Below are positions 25,695-36,800 of a DNA stretch of 64,000 bases, in pieces. Source of the stretch: an uncultured Eubacteriales bacterium (GTDB lineage Bacteria > Bacillota > Clostridia > Christensenellales > Aristaeellaceae); contig UQNN01000007.1 of the NCBI GenBank assembly GCA_900542445.1, positions 1 to 64,000 of the forward strand, read 5' to 3'. The position numbers and the translations under genes are program-made. Each line of letters begins with the position of its first letter. Position 1 is the stretch's first letter. The notes under the pieces are model-generated. The model saw nothing but the letters and a program-made list of their open reading frames with translations, did not search any database and was not told the origin of the DNA.

Positions 25695-25732
25695 GAACCC
25701 CTTCCGCGGCCGCCCGGCCATGGAAGGGGTTC
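25695..25732. terminator. Bidirectional terminator between mgtE and the peptide-binding protein gene
   Basis: Perfect 11-base arms GAACCCCTTCC and GGAAGGGGTTC between convergent genes, with short T-rich stretches on both sides. Confidence 0.7.
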
Positions 25733-25757
25733 GTTTGATATACCTGTGTTTGAGCGG

Positions 25758-27809
25758 TTACTCGATGATCTCAAAATCATCGTCGCCGAAGTCGTTCCCG
25801 CCGTCGATCTCCATGTCGTCGTCAAGATCCAAACCGCTCTGCGCCTCGTCCGGCGCCGTTTCAACCGGCTCGGCGATATAGGCGTAAAGCACCGCTTCCG
25901 GCCAGTTGATCTCCGAGCCGGCATAGTAGTTTTGCAGCCAATTCGTGTGGAAATCAAAGTAAACGTTGGAATAAATCGGCATCGTCGGCAGAAGCTCGTT
26001 GTAATACTTCTGGAACTCGATCCACTTCTGCTCGTAGGTCAGCACATCGTATGGCTCAGTCTTGTGCATATCCCAAGTCATGTCGATAAGCTGCTCATCG
26101 GTCATGCCGCTCGTGTTCATCGCGCCCACAAAGTCGGGATCATCGGTGAACGTCATGAACGGATCAAACGTGGAAACGAAATTCGTCGCCATGAAATTCA
26201 TGTCGTACAGCCGCTCACCGTCCTCACGGTAATAATCGCTGAGCATTTCGTTAAAGCTGACCTCATGCACAACCAACTCGATACCGACCTGCGGCAGCGT
26301 TTCGCTGAACTGATCGACGACCAGCTGTGCGAAATCGTTGTCCTTCACCTGCGCAAAGTCGAGCGACAGGCGCATCAACTCGCCGTCCACATCCTTGCAG
26401 CGCACAGCGTCGCGCGTTTCGTCAAACGGCTCTCCGTTTTCGTTCAGCGTCCAGCCGTCTTCCTCCAGCAGCGCTTTCGCCTTGCCCAGATCAAGCGTAT
26501 AGGGATTCAGCTCGTCGAGGTTCAGCGCATCCCAGACTTCTTCTTCCTCCGGGGTAATGCCTTCCGGGCGGATGGTGCCCATCGCCGCCAGCGTCATCCA
26601 CTGGCCAAGGCCGTAATAGCCGTTGACCGTCACGCCGTAGCCCTTGAGCGCGTCGCGCACAAAGCTGTCCGCGTCAAAGCAGTAGTCAATCGCCTGCCGC
26701 ACCGCCTTGAACTGCTGCGGCCCCTGCTCGCAGGCAAAGGCGCAGAAGCCATATCCCAGACGCGCATAGTTCAGCAGCGAATAGCCTTCGCTGAGCATCG
26801 GGCGCATGCTGTTGACCACGTCGCCATCGACCACTTTATTCAGCAGGTCGATTTCGCCGCTTTCCAGCTTCTCCTTCATGTCCTGCGGCAGCACCGGGAC
26901 GAGCGTCACCGTGTCAATCACGGGACGCACGCCCTCATAGTTGCCGACGTAAAATTCGTTGATCGCGAATTCCACCGTGCCGCTTTCGCGGTCATAGCTG
27001 ACCAGCTTATACGGCCCACAGGTCAGATACGGGTGGGACAGATACCCGTTTTCCGCGTCCAGCACCGTGCTTTGCAGCAGCTCCGCCGTAAAGACCGGCT
27101 CGACTGCCGTTTCGTCGATATTGGCGATATACGCGCCCTCTCCGTCGTCGCGCACCTCGCATCCGGGCGCAATCACGCCGATTGGATACGGATAGACGGA
27201 CAGATACGACAGCTCGTAGAAATACGGTTCATACTGCGCCTTGACCGTCACGCTGAACGTCCGCTCGTCGATGAGCCGCACGCCGGAAAACACGTCCGTC
27301 TCTCCCGCGCTAAACGCCTCATAGCCCACAACGTGCGCATAAGCGCCCGTGTTTGCGCCGAGGGCCGCAAACTGCGGCGAGGTCAGCAGCAGATAGGAAA
27401 ACACGTAATCCTCCGCCGTCACCGGGGTGACGCCGTCGTTGTAGGTCAGGCCGTCCGCAATGCGGATGGTGTAGGTTCTGCCCGCTCTCGTATCAGCGGA
27501 TTCCAGCGAATCCACGACCATCGGATCGGTCGTGAATTCAAGCTGGTTCATCCATACGATGGGGTTGTAGCCGTGGAGCATGTAGCGCACGTCGATGTCG
27601 CTGGTGTTGTTGCCAAACTGCGTGGTGAAAAAGCTTCCGCTGACCTTCGTCGAGTTGCCGACGGTCAGGTGCGTAGGCTCTTCGCTCTCCGGACGCATCG
27701 TCAGCGCGATTTCAGCGACGGTCGGCGCGGTTTCGGCCTGCATCTCTTCCCCTGCCGCACCCACGGAAACCATGAGCAGCAGGCAGAGCGCTAAAATGAG
27801 TTTTTTCAT
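25758..27809 (-). CDS. Solitary oligopeptide-type (SBP_bac_5) substrate-binding protein
   Basis: A 683-residue exported solute-binding protein of the OppA/DppA class (ADGLTYNDGVTPVTAEDYVFSY, a family signature). The signal peptide is MKKLILALCLLLMVSVGAAG with no lipobox cysteine, so it is not an ordinary lipoprotein. The C-terminus is an acidic tail (DLDDDMEIDGGNDFGDDD). No permease or ATPase genes are adjacent, so the transporter partner must be elsewhere, or the protein acts as a sensor or scavenger. Peptide is the likely ligand by family only. Confidence 0.85.
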   Translation of the reverse strand: MKKLILALCLLLMVSVGAAGEEMQAETAPTVAEIALTMRPESEEPTHLTVGNSTKVSGSFFTTQFGNNTSDIDVRYMLHGYNPIVWMNQLEFTTDPMVVDSLESADTRAGRTYTIRIADGLTYNDGVTPVTAEDYVFSYLLLTSPQFAALGANTGAYAHVVGYEAFSAGETDVFSGVRLIDERTFSVTVKAQYEPYFYELSYLSVYPYPIGVIAPGCEVRDDGEGAYIANIDETAVEPVFTAELLQSTVLDAENGYLSHPYLTCGPYKLVSYDRESGTVEFAINEFYVGNYEGVRPVIDTVTLVPVLPQDMKEKLESGEIDLLNKVVDGDVVNSMRPMLSEGYSLLNYARLGYGFCAFACEQGPQQFKAVRQAIDYCFDADSFVRDALKGYGVTVNGYYGLGQWMTLAAMGTIRPEGITPEEEEVWDALNLDELNPYTLDLGKAKALLEEDGWTLNENGEPFDETRDAVRCKDVDGELMRLSLDFAQVKDNDFAQLVVDQFSETLPQVGIELVVHEVSFNEMLSDYYREDGERLYDMNFMATNFVSTFDPFMTFTDDPDFVGAMNTSGMTDEQLIDMTWDMHKTEPYDVLTYEQKWIEFQKYYNELLPTMPIYSNVYFDFHTNWLQNYYAGSEINWPEAVLYAYIAEPVETAPDEAQSGLDLDDDMEIDGGNDFGDDDFEIIE

Positions 27810-27862
27810 GGCAAAGTCTCCTTCTTGATGGCCTGCGTATCAGGGAAGCGGGGGCGCCGCTT

Positions 27863-30800
27863 TTAGTTGAAGCAGTCGCCCTCGTTCATGTTGATACTGC
27901 CGCCCAGAGGCACGCCGAGGTCGTCAAGAATGGTCAATCCGCCGCGACGTCTGTTCTCCGGGTCAACCGGGACAAAGCCGTCGTCAATGCGGTGCGTGTT
28001 GATGACCGTGAAGGTCGTTCCGCGCGTCACGACGCTGGCCGTATAGCCCTCCGGCACGTCGTTTTCCACAACGTCGTAGTCATACGCCTCGCCGTTGTCG
28101 TCAAACATCGGCAGCTGCGTAAGCGTCTGCGTCCAGCGGTTCGCCGCGTTCAGCGTCAGCGTGGTGATCGTCTGTCCGTTTCTCGTCACATCGACCGTCA
28201 CGCTCTGCGGACGCAGCTTCTGCGCGTCATTCGCGTCGTTCCACGCCTTGCGCACAATCAGGTCGGTGTACGCCTGCGTCATCGTGTTGACAAACGCCGC
28301 CATATGCCCGGTTCCGGTGATCGCGCCTTCGCTGCCCGTAGAGCTTACGCGCATATCCTGCGCCGCGCGCTCAGTGACGGTGTAGCTCGTGCCGAGCGGA
28401 ATGCCGCTGAGCGTGACGCTCTCGCCGTGGCTCAAACGGATGCTCGCCGCGCCGCCGTTAAAGTACAGTCTGCCCGTTTCGCCGCTCGTCCTGGTCGTGC
28501 GCAGCGTTCCGGTAAAGTCTTCGCCGTCCTCAAGCGTCAAGGCGATGTCAAAGACGAACTGCGTATCAGGAATCTCCGCGCCGCCGATGGCTTCAACCGT
28601 CTTGGTGACGGTCAGCGCGCCGTAACCCGGATTGGCGCGCGTGTTGAGGAAGGTTGCGCGTACCGCCGCCGTTTCCACCACGCCGACAGCGCCGGTGCTC
28701 GTGGTCGTGTAGCGATCCGCCGTGTAATCCGCTTCGGAGACCGTGTAGCTCGTGCCGGACGGAATGCCCAGAATCGTGAGCGATCCGCCGCCCGCAACGC
28801 GAACCCGCGCCGTCACGCCGCCCGCCGCGTTGTCCTCAAAGGCAACCGTGCGGCCGCTCTGCGTGAGATACGTGCCCGCCAAAGCGATATTGTCGTTTCG
28901 GCTCAAGGTAACGGTAAATTCAAACTCGCGCCCGAATTCCGCCGTTCCGCCGTCCAGGTTCTTGACGATTTCAAGGCTTCCGGTGTCGCGCGTGTTCACG
29001 AAGCGGAGCGTATCGCCCGCGTCGGTCATCACGCCGCCCTGTTCGCCCTGACGGACGACATAGCCCTCGGTCTGATAGCCGTTTTCATCCTCGATCACCG
29101 TGTAATGGGTATCCACGAGGATATTGCCGATGGTCACACTGCGCTCCTCGCCCGTCGCCGCCGCGCCGTCCGCCATATCCACGGTGACATGCGCTTCGTC
29201 GTAGGTGAAGCCGTTTTCCGTCCGGGTTTCAAGCGTCAGCGCCTTTCCGTTCAGCGTCGGCCGGTTGTCGCCCGTCAGCCGGACGCCATCCTCGCGCCAG
29301 AGCCGCACCGTGAAGCCGAAGCTCGTGCGCACCGCGTTGCTTACGGCCACGCGGTCGTTATAGCCCGTGCCCTCCAGCTTCTTGGTGATTTCCAGCGCGC
29401 CGACATTGCGCGTGTTGGTGAAGACTGCGTCGCCGGTCAGCGCATCCGCGATGGTTCCGGTCACTTCGCTGCCGTTCACCCGGCCGTTCTGCGTCGAAAC
29501 CGTGAGATAATAGCCGTCCTGCGTGTCAAACACCTCGCGCACCGCGTACCGCGTGCCCTTGAGGATGTTTTCCACATTCAGGCTGCCGACGCGCGCCGCC
29601 TCCGTCACCGGGATGGAGAGACTGAGCGTCACCGTATGGTTCTTCGCGTCCACGGTCATGTTCTTCGGGGTCTTGCCATCCACCGTGGGCAGGTTGTTCG
29701 TCTGCGTAAGATCGATCCAATCCGCATAGGTCAGCGTGGCCGAGAAGCTGAATACGGCTCTGCCGTTTTTCTCGAACTTCACCGCGTTGCCGACCGCGTT
29801 CTTGGTTACGCTCAACACGCCGACGTTGCGCTCGTTGGTGAACGCAGCCGCCGCATCCGGCGTCTGGCTGTTGACCGCCGCCGTCTGCGTACTCACCGCT
29901 TCATAGCCTTCCGCGGTGTAGTCGTCCTCGGCTACCGTCGCCGTCGTGCCGTAGAGCACGTCAAGCAGCGTTGCCGTCTGGCCGCCCTTGAGCGTCAGCA
30001 CATATTCGCCGTTCGCATCGCGCGCAACGGTCGTCTGCACATCCGCCTTGTTCGCTTCGCGGATGACCACGTCATACGCGTCGCGCTGGGTTGCCGTGTC
30101 GAACCGCGCGTTTTCGAGCTTCACGCGGAACGTGAACTCCTTTTCGCTGTCCGTCGCGTTGCCCTTGAGCGCCTTGCTCAGCGCAAGCGTGCCACTCTCA
30201 CGCGTATTCGTGAACGTCATGGCCTCTTCGCGGCCCGCTTCGTTCACCACGTCGATGAGACCGGAAGCGTTCTGCGGCGTCTGGGTCGTGTAGCCGTCGT
30301 CCGTATAGTCGCGTTCGACAATCTCATAGTGCGTATGCGCCGGGATGTTGGTGATGCTCGCGCTCACCGGCCGTCCGTCCGCGCCCATGGTGATGCTCAC
30401 CGTTCCGGCGTAAACGTCGTGCCCGTCGCGCTGCTCGTTCGTCTTTGTCAGACCGTCCACACCGCTGGGCATGGTGCTCGTCTGCGCGTTCAGCAGGTCG
30501 AGGTCGTGTTCATTCCACAGCTTCACGTCAAAGGTGAACGTCTTGCCGTAGCCCTTGTCGCTTCCCGTTCCCGCAAGCGCTTTCGTAATCTCAATCGATC
30601 CGATATAGCGCTCGTTGGTGAACGCAGCCGCCGCATCCGGCGTCTGGCCGTTGACCGCCGCCGTCTGCGTACTCACCGCTTCATAGCCTTCCGCGGTGTA
30701 GTCGTCCTCGGCTACCGTCGCCGTCGTGCCGTAGAGCACGTCAAGCAGCGTTGCCGTCTGGCCGCCCTTGAGCGTCAGCACATATTCGCCGTTCGCATCG

Positions 30801-33800
30801 CGCGCAACGGTCGTCTGCACATCCGCCTTGTTCGCTTCGCGGATGACCACGTCATACGCGTCGCGCTGGGTTGCCGTGTCGAACCGCGCGTTTTCGAGCT
30901 TCACGCGGAACGTGAACTCCTTTTCGCTGTCCGTCGCGTTGCCCTTGAGCGCCTTGCTCAGCGCAAGCGTGCCACTCTCACGCGTATTCGTGAACGTCAT
31001 GGCCTCTTCGCGGCCCGCTTCGTTCACCACGTCGATGAGACCGGAAGCGTTCTGCGGCGTCTGGGTCGTGTAGCCGTCGTCCGTATAGTCGCGTTCGACA
31101 ATCTCATAGTGCGTATGCGCCGGGATGTTGGTGATGCTCGCGCTCACCGGCCGTCCGTCCGCGCCCATGGTGATGCTCACCGTTCCGGCGTAAACGTCGT
31201 GCCCGTCGCGCTGCTCGTTCGTCTTTGTCAGACCGTCCACACCGCTGGGCATGGTGCTCGTCTGCGCGTTCAGCAGGTCGAGGTCGTGTTCATTCCACAG
31301 CTTCACGTCAAAGGTGAACGTCTTGCCGTAGCCCTTGTCGCTTCCCGTTCCCGCAAGCGCTTTCGTAATCTCAATCGATCCGATATAGCGCTCGTTGGTG
31401 AACGTGTAGCCGATGATATTCGGCTTTTCGTTGTTCTCCGTTTGGGTCGTTTTGAGCGTGTAGCCCTCGTCTGCGTGCTTCTCGCTCATCGCTTCCGTCA
31501 CGATGATATCCGCGCCGTCCGGAACGTCATCGATCACCGCCGTCTCGCCCTTCTTCAGGGAGATCGTCTGTACGTCCTTCCGTCTGAAATCGATCGTTGC
31601 CGTTTGGCCGTTCACCGTGTAGGTGTACGCGCGGTAAACCGCCGCATCGGACAGCGCATCGTCCTTCTTTTCGATTCTGACGTTAAAGTCAAACGCATCG
31701 CCCTCGTTGGCCATTTGGCCGAGCACGTTCTTCGTGATGCTCACGCTGTGCGTGTCGCGCACGTTGGTGATCTGAACCGAGGAGGCCGTTTCTTCCGAAA
31801 TCGTTCCCTTGTTCTTTTCGGTCGTGCTGCTGTTCCCGTCCGCATAGCTGACGATAAAGCCCATGTCGCGATACGTCTGTTCGTCCTCGACAACGGCATA
31901 GCTCGTCCCTTTCGGCAGGTCCTCAAAGGTCACGACCTCGCCGTTATGCAGGCTCAGCGTCAGCGTCACCGTCTGGCCGACCCGCTTCTGTTTCACCGGA
32001 TACGTGGTCTTTTCGCCCTCGCTCGGCATATTCGAGCGGCCGACGTGGCCGTCCAGCGACACCTTCTCGTTTTCCAGCGTCAGGGTGACGTCATACGTTT
32101 CCGTATCCGCCGCCAGGCCCTTGCCCACGCCCGTGCCCGTCGCGGTCTTGCCGATTTTCAGCTTGCCCGCGCTGCGCACGTTGGTAAACAGCGCCGTCTG
32201 GTTTTCGGCGTCCACAACCCTGTTCGACGTAGACGCGCCAAACTTCATGTCCTCATCGTAATAGGCCGCATAGCCCCACTCCGCGAATCCGTCGTTTTCG
32301 GTTACCGTGTAGCTTGCGCCATAGAGAATGTTGTCAATCGTCACGCTGACGTCGGGTTCCGTCTGCGAAACAGCGATCCGGATGTCCTGAATCGTCACCG
32401 TGCGGTTTTCAACGGTCATTGGACTGCCCATCGGAACCTTCGGCAGATTGTCCGCGTCGCTCAAATCCACGCCAGCCGGATAGGTGATCGCCGCAGTAAA
32501 GCTGAACTTGCGCTCGCTGATCGGATCTTTGCCTTCGATCTTCTTGCGGATCGCAAGCGAACCGGCGTTGCGGACGTTTTTCAGTTCAACCCTGGCTTCC
32601 TTGTCCGTGGCTATCATACCGCTTCCGCCGGACGTATAGGCGCTTGCGTCGATGTTGTAGCCCTGCGCCCGCTCGTCCGTCTCCTCGACGGTGTAGGCCG
32701 TGCCGACCGGAATCTCTTTGATCGTCACCTTCTGGCCGCCGCGGATCTTCAGCGTCGCTTCGCCGTTCTTCACGGTCAGCGTCGTCTCCGCCGCGCCATC
32801 CATCGGATAATCGCCATCCACCGGCACAATATCATTGCGGCTGAGTCTGATTTTCACGGTAAACGCGTCGTCGCTCAAAACCGCGTTGCCCGCCGTCGTC
32901 TTGGAAATCGTCAGATCGCGGCGCGCCAGTTCGTTCTTCAAAACGATGCTTCCGTCCTCGCCGTCGGAGATCTCCGCGTTTGGGATCAGATGGCCCTGTC
33001 CGTCGTCTTCAAGCGTCACGGTCACAGTGTACTTCGTCTTGTCGTAGGTCACGCCGTCGAAAGCGGGCGTATCCACCTCTTCAATCTGATAGGTGTACGT
33101 CATGCCTTCCCAGTCGCGCTGTGTCCAGCCCGTCTCCGGAATGGTCGCGTAGTTCATCGTCAGGTCGAATTTTCCGTTTTCATCCGCCTGCACAAAGACC
33201 GCGTTCTCCTCGACCGTGACGTTTCCGCCCGCCGCAACGCGTTTGGTCAGGTTCGGGTCATCCGGACTGGTGACCCGGATGCGGAAGAGGTTGGCATACC
33301 GCTCCAGCTCAACCTGCGTTCCCTTCGCAAAGACCTTCTTCTGCGCCGTGAGCATATACGTGCCCGCCGCGCTGTACAGATCGGTCGCGTCCACGTAATA
33401 GGTCTTTCGGCTGTCGGCCTTAAAGTCGCCGGGCAGCGTGTTCATGCCTTCCAGCACGAAGCAGCTGTGCTTTTCGCCGTCGATTTCAACCTCGCCGTGC
33501 GGCGCAATGCCCTCCTTTCCGCTGAACGTCGCGCCCGTGCTCAGATACGGCGCGGGAGCGCTCGTTTCAACAACCAGATAGCTGTCCGCATAGGTCAGAT
33601 ACGCGCTCTGCGTGCTGACAAAACTGTACACATTGCCGCTCGACGTCATCTCGCCGACCTTCTTCGCCGCCGAAACCGCGGTCAGATTGTCGAGTTCCTC
33701 CGTCGTATATGGGCCGTAAATCGCGAACACCGCATCGGAAACAGCCGCGTTGTTGTCCGCCTCCTTGGTGATTTCAAGGTCGCGCACCGGCACGAGGCCG

Positions 33801-36800
33801 ACGTCCACCTGCGGATAACCCAGCTGGTTGTTCTTCACCATCTCTTCGGTGGGCACCGGCAGATAGAACCACTTGGTCGCCGCGCCGCCGTTTCCTTTGG
33901 CCACGAAATCGCTGTCCTCATCGGAGGCGATCGGGTTGTTCACGCCCTTCCTGGTGACCCTGAAGCTTTCCGGAATGCCGCTCAGCGTAAGCTGATACGT
34001 ATAGCGTTCCGAACCGGACAGGTTGGTCGCCACAACGTCCCCGGCCGAATCATTCGGATCGTTTTTCAGACTGGCAAGCTTCACCGCCGCAAACAGCTCG
34101 TCAAACTGATAGCTGCCGTCGGTGATCGTCTGCGTCTGCGTCGTCGGGCGGTAACGGTTATACCGCTGGCTGAGCTGCATGGTCAGCTGCTTGCCTTCGC
34201 CCGTGTACGCGTAATTCGGTTCGACCGACAGGTCTTTGGACTGAATGCCGTCGCCGTTGAAGTCGATCCAGACGCGGTTGCCCAGCCATACTTTCTCCGG
34301 GATGATCGCCACGCGCGCCACGTCGCTCGCCACGCCGCTGTGCTGGTCATAGCTGAGCCGCGCAATGTTGTTTGCCGTCGTGAAGTAAACGGAAGAATCC
34401 GTCACCTCAGGCGCAGAGCAGGTGTATTCAATCAGCACGCGCTCCTTGCCCGCCAGCGGCTGGGTCAGCATCACGGCAAAGCCGTGGACATCTGCCGGGG
34501 CCATGCTCGTCGCCCAGCTGTTTCTGATGTTGTCGGCGTCGAAATAGTCGTTATAGGTATTCCGGTTCTGAGACGTGATCTTCTTCTGCGTGAAGTAGAC
34601 CGTGTAATCTTCGCCGGGTTTGAGTTCCGTGGAGCTTCCGTCCGCCGCGTATTTGGTCACGCTGATGGCCGTGCTCTCCAGCGCCACATCCCATTTGGAA
34701 TCTCTGGTGCTGCTGTCGTTTCGCCAGTCGTCCGTGTGCGGCAGTTCGTCCATCACGGCGACGTTGGTTGCCGGCGAGAGCGACGGGTTCTCCACCAGAA
34801 TTCTGTAATAGATCCGGTTGATTTCGTTGTCCTTTTCGGTCTTCGCGCCGGTCACGGCCACGTTCGACCCGCTGACAAATTTGTCCTTGCCGGTAATCGT
34901 GCCCGCCACATACTTGGAAATCGTCAGCGCGGAAGGCTCCGCCGACCTGTGCTCGGCCTTCGCCGAAATGCCGTGCTGGCCTTCAAAGCCGGGCAGTTCG
35001 CCGCTCTGGCTGTCGCCGGGCTGCTGCTTCACCATGCCGGTGATCTCGTTGCCCGCTTCATCGACAAACGGCACGCCGAATGGGTTCTTCGTGTTCTTCA
35101 CGGTCTGCACGCCGCTCATCGCATAGGCGATGTTGGCATCCATGCCCGTGTTGTGCGCGATAATCTGCTCCAGAATGCGTTCGCCGACGAACAGCGCGTC
35201 CACCGTCAGGGTGATCTTCTGGCCCGCTTCCAGCCGGCCGTCGCCCCGGACCACAACCGTGTAGCCGTCCTGGGATACCGTCGTCGTCAGCTTCAGCGCG
35301 GCGTTGTCGCTCGTCGCTTCCGCCTTCACGGCCATGGCCTGACGCGGCAGCGTATCGACCAGAATCGGCGCCTCGATTGCGGGCAGGTTCTCCGCCTGAC
35401 CGCTGATATTCTCAAAGACAATCGTATAATGTGCGCCGGAACCCGCGCTCACCGTCAGGCTGTTGCTCTTGGGGTTGGTGGCTTCCGCTTCCACGGTCAC
35501 GACATAGTCGCCCGTGTTCGGGTTCTGCACAATCTCCGCGCGCTGCACCTGTTTGGTGATTCTGGCTTTCGGCAGGCCGATCGACGAATCCGCATCGCGG
35601 TTCGCCGCATCCGTATAGGTCTTGCTGACGCTCTCCTGCGACTTCGCGCCGATGGCATAGGCCAGGTTGAGGCCTGCCGTATTGCGCACACCGCAAACGC
35701 GGTCGATTGCTTCGCCAGATTCCTGATGGAAGCGCATCGTCACCACAATCGGCGTATCCTGCCTGAGGCCCGCAGGGATATCCCGGCCGTCCCGCATATG
35801 ATACGCGATCTTGAAGCCCGTGTAGATGCAGCCGCCGTCTTCCGCTTTCAGGGAAACGTCCGCGCCGCTGTCGGTCACGTCGATGTTCGACTGAATCAGC
35901 GTCTCCTGCGTGCCGATCAGGCCGTAAACATCCGCATAGATTCTGTCGCCTTCCGCCGCCGTGCCATAGGCCTCCTCCAGCTGCGCAAAGCTCATCTTGC
36001 CGACGGTCACGCCTTCCACAAAGTGCTGCGTCTGCACGGTTTCCGCGCCGCCGTCGAGCCAGCCGCTCTTATTGCCGAGCGCGTCCACCGTCTGATATTC
36101 GACCTTGTTGTCCGTAATCACGAAGCTGCTCATCGGGTAGCGGATTGCGTCGTTCGCGTCTGCCGCGCCGCTGTCGCTCGTCGTCTTCCGGATTTCAAAG
36201 GTCACCGTCTGCCAGCTTCCGTCCGCCTGCGTGTTTTGCAGGTTGCCCAGCTTTCCGCCGGCCTCGCCGTTGACCGCCGAAACGGTCTTATCCAGATACG
36301 GATCGCGGTTCGGGATGTTGGCGAACGCCGCCGCGGCAAAGCCGCCTTTGTTCGTCAGCACCGCTTCTGCCTTCGTGTGCCACGGCATGCCTGCGGACTG
36401 CGAAGCCTCTGTTTCGATATAGTCCGCCGGAGTCGTCGTTTCCGCGAAAGCGTAATTGCCGCTCTCGACATACGACGTGATGACGTAGGTATACCGATAC
36501 CCCTGCTCGTCCGTGTAATACGTTCTGTCCTTCGCAAGCGTATACGTCTTTTCGCCGATTTCAAGCGTCTGCGGCGCTTCCGTCCTGTCTGCGGCGGTCG
36601 GTTCGAGGTTCGCAAACGCATAGCTGTGCGTCTCGTCCATGCCGTCCGTCTCCGCCGCGCTGAACTTCGCGCCGACGACCAGCGCGCTCTTGTTTTCATA
36701 GTCGCGCTTGAGGATCACCAGTCTGCCCTTCGGCTCGTTATATGCGTTGAAGTGCAGCGTGCTGAACAGCTCGTTCGGATTGGCCATCAGTTCTTCGCCT

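Noticed and set aside
25746..27794. 682-codon plus-strand frame
   Set aside because: Antisense shadow of the peptide-binding protein gene, same codon effect.
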